17,233 bases of DNA from Undibacterium sp. (GCA_014376575.1 JACMRF010000040.1:1-17233); one strand, 5' to 3'. Positions 1 to 6,506 are shown, counted from the first letter of the stretch. Notes: generated by a model from the sequence alone, not told the origin. A program made the numbers and translations.

Positions 1-134
1 TGAGCGGCAATACCTATCGCCTGATGTACCCGCAAGACAAGGCGAGCTCTCCGGCGCTCAGCTTGTTTCGCGACTGGCTGCTGGAACAAGCGCAGCAGTA
101 TTGTCAGGATCGCGAGCGCAGCGTGCAAGCCTAG
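1..134 (+). CDS. LysR-family transcriptional regulator, C-terminal fragment (5' end outside window)
   Basis: The frame entering at base 3 is open for 43 codons and stops at TAG 132-134. It encodes a tail reading SGNTYRLMYPQDKA, then SLFRDWLLEQAQQYC. A strand of the type 'YRLxYP' followed by 'FRDWLxxxA' is typical of the extreme C-terminus of LysR-type regulators of the GcvA-like subgroup, where it closes the effector-binding domain. The DNA-binding helix-turn-helix and most of the sensor domain lie upstream of the window, so the target and ligand cannot be inferred. It converges with the phosphatase gene, 24 bases away. Family call from C-terminal pattern only; moderately sure. Confidence 0.6.
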   Translation, partial: SGNTYRLMYPQDKASSPALSLFRDWLLEQAQQYCQDRERSVQA

Positions 135-135
135 C

Positions 136-167
136 GCAAGGGAGCTTGCCCTGTGCCATTAATGGCA
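136..167. other. Short hairpin and 14-bp palindrome between convergent genes
   Basis: A 5-bp stem (GCAAG 136-140, CTTGC 145-149) is followed by a perfect palindrome TGCCATTAATGGCA at 154-167 that overlaps the stop codon of the minus-strand phosphatase gene. Neither has a T-tract, so this is at best a weak shared terminator for the converging LysR and phosphatase genes. Confidence 0.25.
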
Positions 168-1121
168 AGTGTCATGCCCTTTGTCGGTAAAGCTTTGTCC
201 GGCCACTGGCAAAAATTCCCAGTCGTAGCTATTCGCCTGTAACGTCAATTTTAAAACGCCATGGGTGTTGTTATCGCGAATCTCTGTGGTGGCCTTGGTG
301 AAAAACATTGGTGTGAGCTTCACGCCACCTGTGCCCACGACAAAGCTACGTATGCCGTTTTTGTCATCACGTTCACCATTGCCATTGATCGGTACCATGC
401 GTTCGTAGTTGTGATCATGCGATGCCAGCACGATGTCGGCTTTGGCTTCGGCCAGTATTTTCCAGGCTTCTTTCATCACGTCGTTATTGCCGTGGCCGCC
501 AGAACTAATGACCGGGTGATGCCAGAAGGCGAGGGTGCAATTGGCTTTGCTTACTTTCAGTTCTTCTTTTAGCCAAGCGAGTTGCTCTTGCATTTGCTCG
601 CCATTGATATTGCTATTGAGCGAGATTAACTGCCAGCGTCCCACTGTTTTACGGTAATAGCCGCGTCGGTCTGGCCCCGCCAGATCATCAAAGTAATTGT
701 AATAACCCAATGCCAGAGGCATGCCGTAATCGTGGTTGCCGGGTGAGGGCAAGGTACGGCTTTTAAATTGCCCCCAAGTCGGCTCATAACACTCTGCAAA
801 CTCTTCTGGCCGGCCTACCGGATAGGTATTGTCACCGAGCGTAATAACAATAGCCTTGCTGTCTTTGGCCACCCCTGCGTTGATCAGTTCTGCAGTGTTA
901 GCCGCCATGGTTTCTGCCGCTGGCTTCTTTTTACAATCGGCGATATCCCCGGCGGCATACACCGTCACGCTGTTGCTACCCTGCCTGGCCTTTTCTGCAT
1001 GCGCCAACTCGGGCGTTATTAATACGCCAGCGAAAAAAATAAAAGAGGTAAAAAGAAAAATAAAATGTGGCATGAAATTGGGCATGAAATTGGGTATGAA
1101 ATTGGGTTTGAAACCTGGCAT
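159..1121 (-). CDS. Secreted metallophosphoesterase, purple acid phosphatase-like (acid phosphatase type 7 group)
   Basis: Predicted exported phosphomonoesterase of the calcineurin-like superfamily. All metal-ligand blocks are visible in order: GDIADC (Asp59), GDNTY (Asp97, Asn98, Tyr100), GNHD (residues 128-131), WHHP (His201, His202) and SHDHNYER (His235, His237). The last block with its Tyr is typical of purple acid phosphatases. A hydrophobic segment at about residues 20-40 ending in AHA (40-42) is a probable signal peptide, so the enzyme should act in the periplasm or outside the cell. The first 20 residues are a tandem PNFM-type repeat with three in-frame Met codons (1, 13, 17); none has a clear Shine-Dalgarno sequence. 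Met17 (base 1073) would give the most conventional signal peptide, so the start is uncertain. It lies downstream of the ATPase gene on the same strand but behind a probable terminator. Substrate unknown. Confidence 0.88.
   Translation of the reverse strand: MPGFKPNFIPNFMPNFMPHFIFLFTSFIFFAGVLITPELAHAEKARQGSNSVTVYAAGDIADCKKKPAAETMAANTAELINAGVAKDSKAIVITLGDNTYPVGRPEEFAECYEPTWGQFKSRTLPSPGNHDYGMPLALGYYNYFDDLAGPDRRGYYRKTVGRWQLISLNSNINGEQMQEQLAWLKEELKVSKANCTLAFWHHPVISSGGHGNNDVMKEAWKILAEAKADIVLASHDHNYERMVPINGNGERDDKNGIRSFVVGTGGVKLTPMFFTKATTEIRDNNTHGVLKLTLQANSYDWEFLPVAGQSFTDKGHDTCH
1069..1116. repeat. 12-bp tandem repeat (about 4 copies) at the start of the phosphatase gene
   Basis: On the plus strand the unit GGCATGAAATTG occurs at 1069-1080 and 1081-1092 exactly, at 1093-1104 with one change (GGTATGAAATTG), and at 1105-1116 in diverged form (GGTTTGAAACCT). 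Read on the minus strand it encodes repeated Pro-Asn-Phe-Met units. Because the unit is 12 bp, copy-number change keeps the reading frame and adds or removes possible ATG starts. Confidence 0.9.
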
Positions 1122-1155
1122 GAGCGTCTATCAATTGAAGAGTGGGCGCGACAAA

Positions 1156-1179
1156 GAAGGGGTTGTATTTTACCCCTTC
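1156..1179 (-). terminator. Probable intrinsic terminator downstream of the P-type ATPase gene
   Basis: A perfect 8-bp inverted repeat (GAAGGGGT 1156-1163, ACCCCTTC 1172-1179) encloses an 8-base loop. On the minus strand the stem is followed only by a short T-run (TTTGTC). It lies 40 bases after the ATPase stop and 35 bases before the phosphatase start, and probably reduces read-through between them. Confidence 0.5.
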
Positions 1180-1218
1180 CAGCCGGCTTGATGAACCAGC
1201 CTGTTTCATAACTCGATG

Positions 1219-3897
1219 TCACAACTTGCTGTGGCGCAGGCGCAAGGCATTCGTGATGACTGAGACCGAGCTTAAACTCATGGCCGCGCTGGCGATCATC
1301 GGGCTGAGCAAGATGCCAAACCACGGATACAACACGCCGGCAGCAATCGGCACACCGATAAAATTGTAGGCAAAGGCAAAGAACAGATTTTGCCGTATGT
1401 TTTTCATGGTGCGCTGGCTCAATCGGCGGGCTTTGATAATACCGAGCAAATCGCCTTTGACCAGAACCACATGGGCGCTGTTCATCGCAACGTCAGTGCC
1501 GGTGCCCATGGCGATCCCGACATCCGCTTGCGCCAGCGCCGGTGCGTCATTGATACCATCGCCCGCCATCGCCACTATCCGACCTTGTTTTTGCAATTGC
1601 TGAATAAAGCCATATTTGTCGGCTGGCAGCACATCGGCGTGGACTTCAGATAAGCCGAGCTGGCTCGCGACTGCTTGCGCCGTCACGGCATTGTCGCCAG
1701 TTAATACGATGATGCGTAGGCCAGACTGTTGAAGCTCCTGGATCGCCTGCAAGCTCGTGGCTTTAATGCTGTCGGCCACGCTGATCAGTCCGGCGGCATT
1801 GCCATTGATCGCCATGACCATGACGGTGTGACCCAATTGTTTAAGTTCGGTAGCGCGCTTGTCTAGCCCAGTCAATTTTATGGCGTGATCCTTCATCAAT
1901 TGCTCATTACCCAGCAGAATAATTTGTCCTTCCGATACTGCGCTGATTCCCTTACCTGTGATGGAGGTGAAGTCCTTGATCGCTGCGGGCGATATTTTCC
2001 GCGCTTCTGCATAGGTAATGATGGCGCGCGCTACCGGATGTTCGCTGAGTTTTTCCATTGCCAGCGCCAATGCCAGTAAGGTATTTTCGCTGATGCCGTC
2101 GGCGGTGACGATGCTTTGCAATGAGGGTTTTCCTTCAGTCAACGTGCCTGTTTTGTCTATCACCAGGGTATCGATTTTTTCCATTCTTTCGAGTGCCTCG
2201 GCGTTCTTGATCAGCACGCCTTCTGTCGCTCCACGGCCTATCCCCACCGTGACCGAGATTGGCGTTGCCAGGCCCAAAGCGCAAGGGCAGGCGATGATCA
2301 GAACCGAGACAGCCGCCATCATGGCATTGGCCAAGGAGGGCGTAGGCCCGATAAGTGCCCAGACTATAAAAGCGAGTATGGCTGCGCCAATCACGCCAGG
2401 TACAAACCAGCCAGAAACTTGATCGGCCAGCTTTTGGATAGGCGCACGCGATCTACCCGCTTCATTGACCAGAGCAATAATTTTAGCCAGCAAGGTATCG
2501 TGGCCGATACGCTCTGCCCGCATCGAAAAGCTACCCTGCTGGTTGATGGTGCCGGCGCTGAGCTTGTCGCCCGCTTGCTTTTTGACGGGGAGGGATTCGC
2601 CAGTGATCATGGATTCATCGACATTCGAGCGGCCATCAAGCAACACGCCATCGACCGGGATATGCCCGCCCGGCTTGACTCTTAGCACATCGTTGATGTG
2701 CACCTGATCGAGCGGGATGTCACTTTCTGATCCGTCATCAGCAATCCGTACGGCGGTATCCGGTGTCAATGCCAGCAAGGATTTGATCGCCGTATTGGTT
2801 TGCGAACGCGCGCGCAATTCCAGTACTTGCCCCAAAAGAACCAGTGTGATGATGACGGCTGCCGCTTCAAAATACAGCGGCGCCATGCCATCCATTTTAA
2901 AAGCCTCGGGCAATAGATGAGGAAACAGCAAGGCCACCAGGCTAAATAAGAAAGCCGCTGCAGTACCAACGCCGATCAGGCTGAACATATTCAGGTGGCC
3001 CGTTCTAAATGAGGCGAGCGCGCGCTCAAAAAACGGCCAGCCGGCCCACAGCACAACTGGCGTTGCAAGCACAAATTGCAACCAGTTGAAGACGCTCATG
3101 CCTAACCAGTTGTGGACGCTAACACCAGGCAACATATCTGCCATGGTCATCACCAGGAGCGGCAAACTCAGTGCAACGCTATAGGTAAAGCGGCGTGTCA
3201 TGTCATCGAGTTCGCTGGTGTCTTCTTCCATACTGGCTTCTTTGGGCTCTAAGGCCATGCCGCATTTAGGGCAGGTGCCAGGGCCTACTTGTTCCACTTC
3301 CGGGTGCATGGGGCAAGTGAAAATGGCATCTTTGGCGGCAGCTTTTGGGGTGGGGCGCTTGGCAGGATCGAGGTAAATCTCAGGGTCTTTGCTGAACTTG
3401 GCCAGACAGCTTGCGGCGCAAAAATAATAGGTTTGCCCTTGATGCTGTAGACGATGCGGGCTATCGGGTGTGACGCTCATTCCGCAGACCGGGTCCTTGA
3501 GTCCTGCATCGCTCACTGGTGCGTCATGGCTGCCGCCACAGCAACTTGCTTCGGCTTTTGCCACGGGTGTCGTCGTCACCGAAGCGACCATGGGCGTTAT
3601 CAGTTTTTTTGCTTTGACGTAGGCGAGCGGGTCTGCATTGAATTTTGTCACGCAAGACTGGCTGCAAAAATAATAGGTCGTGCCCTGATGGTGCGCCACT
3701 TTTTCCGGATTTTTGCTGACCGTCATACCGCACACAGGATCAAGGTATTTTTTTTCTTCATTGATAGCTGGTGTCGCTGGTGTTGCTGGTGTTGCTGGTG
3801 TCGCGGCCGGTGTCGGCTCTGCTGTAGCGCTGCCGCAGCACGAATCAGCTTGCTTGGGTTGAGGTAAGTTAGTTTGTAATAAGTTGGATTGAGGCAT
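1219..3897 (-). CDS. copA: Cu(I)-exporting P1B-type ATPase with two N-terminal YHS domains
   Basis: Inner-membrane pump predicted to export Cu(I) from the cytoplasm. The N-terminus has no classical HMA ferredoxin-fold domain. It carries CC (20-21), a YHS domain (about 51-94, DPVCGM and YYFCSQSC), a second CC (119-120), a second YHS domain (about 134-177) and a heavy-metal-binding zinc-ribbon-like segment (about 193-217, TCPMHP and CPKCGM). The core has TGES (432-435), metal-site CPC (537-539), DKTGTLT with phosphorylated Asp581, the SEHP nucleotide-domain motif (His620-Pro621), TGDN (733-736) and GDGIND (779-784). Tyr844-Asn845 in TM7 and MSLSS (873-877) in TM8 match the P1B-1 Cu(I) signature. 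A GGAG sits 8 bases before the ATG. It diverges from the MerR-type gene over a shared operator, so metal-induced expression is expected. Silver as an additional substrate is possible. The gene symbol is functional, not proven orthology. Confidence 0.93.
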   Translation of the reverse strand: MPQSNLLQTNLPQPKQADSCCGSATAEPTPAATPATPATPATPAINEEKKYLDPVCGMTVSKNPEKVAHHQGTTYYFCSQSCVTKFNADPLAYVKAKKLITPMVASVTTTPVAKAEASCCGGSHDAPVSDAGLKDPVCGMSVTPDSPHRLQHQGQTYYFCAASCLAKFSKDPEIYLDPAKRPTPKAAAKDAIFTCPMHPEVEQVGPGTCPKCGMALEPKEASMEEDTSELDDMTRRFTYSVALSLPLLVMTMADMLPGVSVHNWLGMSVFNWLQFVLATPVVLWAGWPFFERALASFRTGHLNMFSLIGVGTAAAFLFSLVALLFPHLLPEAFKMDGMAPLYFEAAAVIITLVLLGQVLELRARSQTNTAIKSLLALTPDTAVRIADDGSESDIPLDQVHINDVLRVKPGGHIPVDGVLLDGRSNVDESMITGESLPVKKQAGDKLSAGTINQQGSFSMRAERIGHDTLLAKIIALVNEAGRSRAPIQKLADQVSGWFVPGVIGAAILAFIVWALIGPTPSLANAMMAAVSVLIIACPCALGLATPISVTVGIGRGATEGVLIKNAEALERMEKIDTLVIDKTGTLTEGKPSLQSIVTADGISENTLLALALAMEKLSEHPVARAIITYAEARKISPAAIKDFTSITGKGISAVSEGQIILLGNEQLMKDHAIKLTGLDKRATELKQLGHTVMVMAINGNAAGLISVADSIKATSLQAIQELQQSGLRIIVLTGDNAVTAQAVASQLGLSEVHADVLPADKYGFIQQLQKQGRIVAMAGDGINDAPALAQADVGIAMGTGTDVAMNSAHVVLVKGDLLGIIKARRLSQRTMKNIRQNLFFAFAYNFIGVPIAAGVLYPWFGILLSPMIASAAMSLSSVSVITNALRLRHSKL
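3767..3802. repeat. 9-bp tandem repeat inside the ATPase gene
   Basis: Four adjacent units of GCTGGTGTY (3767-3775, 3776-3784, 3785-3793, 3794-3802) encode the Ala-Thr-Pro repeats at about residues 33-44, a flexible linker between the first CC motif and the first YHS domain. Changes in copy number would only alter linker length. Confidence 0.9.
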
Positions 3898-3925
3898 CGC
3901 AAATACTCCGGTTGTGTTTTATCCT

Positions 3926-3957
3926 ATCATAGACGCTGTACCCAAGAACGGAGTCAA
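3926..3957 (-). promoter_or_regulatory. MerR-type promoter/operator for the copper ATPase gene
   Basis: On the minus strand a -35 TTGACT (3957-3952) and a -10 TATGAT (3931-3926) are separated by 20 bp, longer than the usual 17. This is the hallmark of promoters that MerR-family activators untwist. The spacer is covered by an imperfect dyad: arms GACTCCGTTC and GTACAGCGTC around TTGG, with 7 of 10 positions paired. The start TTGACTCCGT and the inner GTAC resemble the classical mer operator as I recall it from Tn501/Tn21. It sits between the divergent ATPase and MerR genes. Confidence 0.8.
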
Positions 3958-3964
3958 GAACTTT

Positions 3965-4390
3965 ATGAAACCTGAGCAAAATCAAACATCTACCGCTTAC
4001 ACGATAGGGCAACTGGCGCGTGCCGCCCATGTCGGCGTGGAAACTATCCGCTATTATCAGCACAGATCTTTATTACCTGTGCCACAAGTTGCCAGCGGTT
4101 TTCGCACCTATCCTCAAGCGCTGGTAGAACGAATACGTTTTATCAAGCGCGCGCAAAAATTAGGCTTTACGCTGGACGAAATCACGACCTTATTGCAATT
4201 GGAAGACGGCGATGATCGCACCGCGATACGCAAAGTTGCCGCCGACAGATTGCTGCAGGTAGAAGGGAAATTATCCGATTTGCAAAAGATGCAAACGATG
4301 CTGTCAAGTTTGATACATGAGTGCGAAGGTACCGGTCAAACCAAGGCTTGCCCGATTATTTCCGCTTTAGCTGAAGGAGGGAGTATATGA
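3965..4390 (+). CDS. MerR-family metal-responsive transcriptional regulator
   Basis: A 141-residue MerR-type activator/repressor predicted to control the divergent copper ATPase. The N-terminus shows the winged helix-turn-helix (YTIGQLARAAHVGVETIRYY, about 12-31, then GFRTYP), followed by the KLGFTLDEI segment and a long dimerisation helix. The C-terminal metal loop has Cys120 and Cys129 (CEGTGQTKACP). This nine-residue spacing is that of MerR Cys117/Cys126, not the eight of CueR. The position matching MerR Cys82 is Arg85 (in LEDGDDR), so the third thiol of a mercury sensor is missing. Two-thiol coordination would suit Cu(I)/Ag(I), but this is inference. I chose ATG 3965 over the upstream in-frame GTG 3914 because the latter would translate through the operator; GGAG lies 11 bases upstream. 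The gene ends in a strong AAGGAGG followed by an overlapping ATG. Confidence 0.88.
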   Translation: MKPEQNQTSTAYTIGQLARAAHVGVETIRYYQHRSLLPVPQVASGFRTYPQALVERIRFIKRAQKLGFTLDEITTLLQLEDGDDRTAIRKVAADRLLQVEGKLSDLQKMQTMLSSLIHECEGTGQTKACPIISALAEGGSI

Positions 4391-4457
4391 AAAAAACGGC
4401 TTAGTACGCATATTGCTATTGCGCTGTTGAATAATACTGGTAGGGAGTATAAATAAA
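4387..4457 (+). pseudogene. Possible frameshifted mini-ORF remnant downstream of the MerR gene
   Basis: A strong AAGGAGG (inside the end of the MerR gene) precedes an ATG at 4387 that overlaps the MerR stop as ATGA, the usual layout for a coupled next gene. The frame ends after five codons (MKKTA, TAG). Moving one base at the run of seven A residues gives MKKRLSTHIAIALL followed by NNTGREYK and a stop, which looks like the start of a signal peptide. This suggests either a decayed exported protein or a homopolymer indel. No function can be assigned and it may be chance. Confidence 0.3.
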
Positions 4458-4489
4458 GCGCCCGCCGCAAAAATCGAAGAGGGCACTTT
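4455..4489. terminator. Possible bidirectional terminator between the MerR and nemA genes
   Basis: Arms AAAGCGCCC (4455-4463) and GGGCACTTT (4481-4489) pair over 9 positions with one G-T or A-C type mismatch, around a 17-base loop. On the plus strand the stem runs into TTTTATTT. It lies between the convergent MerR and nemA genes, where a shared terminator is expected. Confidence 0.45.
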
Positions 4490-4503
4490 TATTTACTGAT
4501 TAA

Positions 4504-5634
4504 TTACACTGCAGCCTGCTGCAAAGTCGGGTAATCGGTGTACCCCTTTTCTGCACCACCGTAGAAAGTGCTACGGTCAGGCGTATTCAATTGCGCGCCT
4601 TGTGCAAATCTGGCGACCAGATCCGGGTTCGCAATAAATAACCGACCAAAAGCTACAGCATCAGTCAAGCCGCCAGCGATCAGGGCGTCGGCTTCTTCGG
4701 CAGTGTAGCCACCGCAGCAGATAATGGCACCTTTAAACGCGGCGCGTAATTGCTGGCGAAACGCGTCGGATAATAGTGGGCCACCAGCCCAGTCTGGTTC
4801 GGCGATATGCAGATAGGCGATGCCGCGCTGATTGAAGGCGTCAGCCAGATATAGCGCCATGGCTTCGTCTTCGGTATCTGCAATGCCGTGGGCAACAAAA
4901 TGCGGCGAGAGGCGCACACCGACATGATCGGCCCCCATTTCTGCAATGGCGGCATCCACCGCTTCGAGCGTCAGGCGGGCACGGTTTTCCAGTGTTCCGC
5001 CGTATGCGTCAGTACGGATATTGCTGTTGGTGGACATGAACTGTTGCAACAAATAACCGTTGGCAGCATGCACTTCAACCAGATCAAAGCCGGCACGTTT
5101 GGCGCGTTGTGCGGCCTGGCGATATTGCTCAACGATGCCCGGAATTTCTTCCAATTCCAATGCGCGCGGCAACTCGGTCGGCACATTGGCTGGCGTGCCG
5201 TCTTTTTGCACCACAAAGCATTGCGCATTGGCGGCGATGATGGCAGAAGGTGCCACTGGCGCGGCGCCGTTTTCTTGCAACAATGAATGTGAGATACGGC
5301 CCACATGCCACAACTGCAGCGAGATGCGCCCACCCTTGGCGTGCACGGCGTCGGTGACTTGTTTCCAGCCGGCTTCTTGCGCATCAGTGTAAATACCTGG
5401 GGTCCAGGCGTAACCTTGACCCTGACGTGAGATCTGTGTGGCTTCCGTCACGATCAGGCCCGCCGTAGCGCGCTGTGCATAATGCTCTACATTCAAAGCG
5501 CGTGGCACATCGCCGGGCTGTCCAGCGCGCGAACGCGTCAACGGCGCCATCACCATGCGGTTGGATAAAGTCAGCGTGTCTTGTTTGCCCAAAGTAAGAG
5601 GGGATAACAGATGAGTAAGCGTTGTTGTTGACAT
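4504..5634 (-). CDS. nemA: Old Yellow Enzyme-family alkene reductase (N-ethylmaleimide reductase)
   Basis: FMN-dependent NAD(P)H oxidoreductase of 376 residues, the usual size for this family. It is predicted to reduce activated C=C bonds (N-ethylmaleimide, quinones, unsaturated aldehydes) and possibly nitro compounds in the cytoplasm. The TIM-barrel landmarks are present: NRMVMAPLTRSRA near the N-terminus, QLWHVGR (107-113), and VEVHAANGYLLQQFM with His189 and Asn192 for substrate binding and Tyr194 as proton donor. TDAYGGTLENRAR (208-220) follows, then the phosphate-binding end GGYTAEEA and VAFGRLFIANPDL. The frame is open to 5664, but ATG 5634 is preferred: it has AAGGA five bases upstream and begins MSTTTLTHLLSPLTLG, whereas the longer form would translate through the operator. 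It lies downstream of nemR on the same strand with its own copy of the operator, so derepression by electrophiles is expected. Confidence 0.93.
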   Translation of the reverse strand: MSTTTLTHLLSPLTLGKQDTLTLSNRMVMAPLTRSRAGQPGDVPRALNVEHYAQRATAGLIVTEATQISRQGQGYAWTPGIYTDAQEAGWKQVTDAVHAKGGRISLQLWHVGRISHSLLQENGAAPVAPSAIIAANAQCFVVQKDGTPANVPTELPRALELEEIPGIVEQYRQAAQRAKRAGFDLVEVHAANGYLLQQFMSTNSNIRTDAYGGTLENRARLTLEAVDAAIAEMGADHVGVRLSPHFVAHGIADTEDEAMALYLADAFNQRGIAYLHIAEPDWAGGPLLSDAFRQQLRAAFKGAIICCGGYTAEEADALIAGGLTDAVAFGRLFIANPDLVARFAQGAQLNTPDRSTFYGGAEKGYTDYPTLQQAAV

Positions 5635-5652
5635 AATATTCCTTATTAAAAT

Positions 5653-5667
5653 TAGACCGGTCATCTA
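5653..5667. promoter_or_regulatory. NemR-type operator upstream of nemA
   Basis: TAGACCGGTCATCTA, an inverted repeat TAGAC-N5-ATCTA with one mismatch. The surrounding 20 bases (5651-5670) match those around the nemR operator except at one position. On the minus strand a -10-like TTTAAT follows a few bases downstream, then the nemA Shine-Dalgarno sequence, so a bound repressor would cover the promoter. The assignment to NemR is inferred from the paired sites flanking this gene pair. Confidence 0.78.
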
Positions 5668-5670
5668 GTG

Positions 5671-5779
5671 TTTGCTGCAAAAAAATGGGCGCGTAGGTTG
5701 CCCATGATGTTCATTCTTTGGTTTGCTATTGCGCCTGCACTGCCTGCAATATCAAGCCATCTTGCTCTGTCCTTCTTTT
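5671..5779. other. nemR-nemA intergenic stretch
   Basis: About 110 AT-rich bases between the nemR stop and the nemA operator. It probably holds the -35 region of nemA (for example TTGCAG, 5680-5675 on the minus strand). I see no convincing terminator or small gene, so some read-through from nemR into nemA is possible. Confidence 0.4.
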
Positions 5780-6373
5780 TTACATCCTTAACATTTGTTT
5801 GGTTTGCTTGAAAGCCAAATCCATCGATGTCATGCTACGGCTGACTTTGGTCAGCAAAGAAGCGCCTACCCACATGCCATATAAAGATTCTGCTAATTGC
5901 ACGGCATTTATATCAGCGGGAAATTGTTTTTTTGCTTGCGCATTACTGATCGTGTTGGCAATTTGTACGGTTATACGCTGCATGCCATTGGCTAACGCTA
6001 AGCGCATCGGCTCCGATAAATCGGCCACTTCGGCAGCCAGCTTCACCGCCAGACACATATCCGGGCATTCGCAACCCGCTGCTACCTGCTTCCAATTAGA
6101 GAAATAAGTCAGCAAGCGGCTTGTGACAGGGATGCTCTCATCATTGAGTAGCGCGGAGGCATGCGCCAGATAGGTATCAAAATAACGCTCCAACAACGCA
6201 ACGCCAAAGCCCTCTTTGGATTGAAAGTAGTGATAAAAAGACCCTTTGGGTACTTCTGCTTTGGCTAAGATCTCACTGAGGCCAAGAGCGCTAAAACCGC
6301 GCCCAGACACCAGGTTTTGCCCTATGCTCAGTATGCGTTCACGGGTATCTTGAAAATGTTCTGTTCTGTCCAT
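5780..6373 (-). CDS. nemR: TetR-family redox/electrophile-sensing repressor NemR
   Basis: A 197-residue TetR-type repressor. The N-terminal helix-turn-helix is clear (TRERILSIGQNL, then GLSEILAKAEVPKGSFYHYF, then SKEGFG), and the sequence follows E. coli NemR as I recall it nearly throughout. Cys107 in CPDMCLAVKLAAEV aligns with E. coli Cys106, the thiol sensing bleach and N-ethylmaleimide. Lys176 in ASLLTKVSRS aligns with Lys175, reported to form a sulfenamide bond with that cysteine. Two extra cysteines (101 and 103) precede it. Modification should release DNA and induce nemR and nemA. The start is the only sensible one, yet no Shine-Dalgarno sequence precedes it and the promoter -10 ends six bases before the ATG. 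The gloA gene found next to nemA in E. coli is absent here. Confidence 0.92.
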   Translation of the reverse strand: MDRTEHFQDTRERILSIGQNLVSGRGFSALGLSEILAKAEVPKGSFYHYFQSKEGFGVALLERYFDTYLAHASALLNDESIPVTSRLLTYFSNWKQVAAGCECPDMCLAVKLAAEVADLSEPMRLALANGMQRITVQIANTISNAQAKKQFPADINAVQLAESLYGMWVGASLLTKVSRSMTSMDLAFKQTKQMLRM

Positions 6374-6379
6374 TGCCGA

Positions 6380-6408
6380 ATAGTATTAGACCGGTCGTCT
6401 AGTGTCAA
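6380..6408 (-). promoter_or_regulatory. nemR promoter with operator filling the spacer
   Basis: On the minus strand a consensus -35 TTGACA (6408-6403) and a -10 TACTAT (6385-6380) are separated by exactly 17 bp. The spacer contains the perfect inverted repeat TAGAC-N5-GTCTA (6387-6401), a near copy of the box before nemA. A repressor dimer there would block RNA polymerase directly, giving autoregulation. The expected transcription start falls at or next to the A of the nemR ATG (6373). Confidence 0.85.
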
Positions 6409-6462
6409 GTAAACTATCTGCATAAAAATCAATGCCAGGTGCGGGAGCCAAACATATTAGCG

Positions 6463-6499
6463 TTTTGCCTGCGTCATTTTTTGATGATCGCAGGCAAAA
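6463..6499. repeat. Strong hairpin without a U-tract, 3' of the lipoprotein gene
   Basis: Arms TTTTGCCTGCG (6463-6473) and CGCAGGCAAAA (6489-6499) form a perfect 11-bp stem with a 15-base loop that can itself pair partly (TCAT and ATGA). It lies just after the lipoprotein stop and upstream of the nemR promoter. Neither strand has a T-run after the stem, so it may be a transcript-stabilising 3' hairpin or an atypical terminator. Confidence 0.7.
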
Positions 6500-6506
6500 A
6501 ATAAAT

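Noticed and set aside
829..1191. 120-codon frame antisense to the phosphatase start
   Set aside because: It is a shadow of the repetitive signal-peptide region; no ribosome-binding site or family support.
3914..3964. Upstream GTG start for the MerR gene
   Set aside because: It would translate through the whole divergent operator; the family starts close to the YTIGQLA helix and ATG 3965 fits.
5635..5664. Ten-residue longer start for nemA
   Set aside because: It begins inside the operator, and AAGGA stands directly before ATG 5634.
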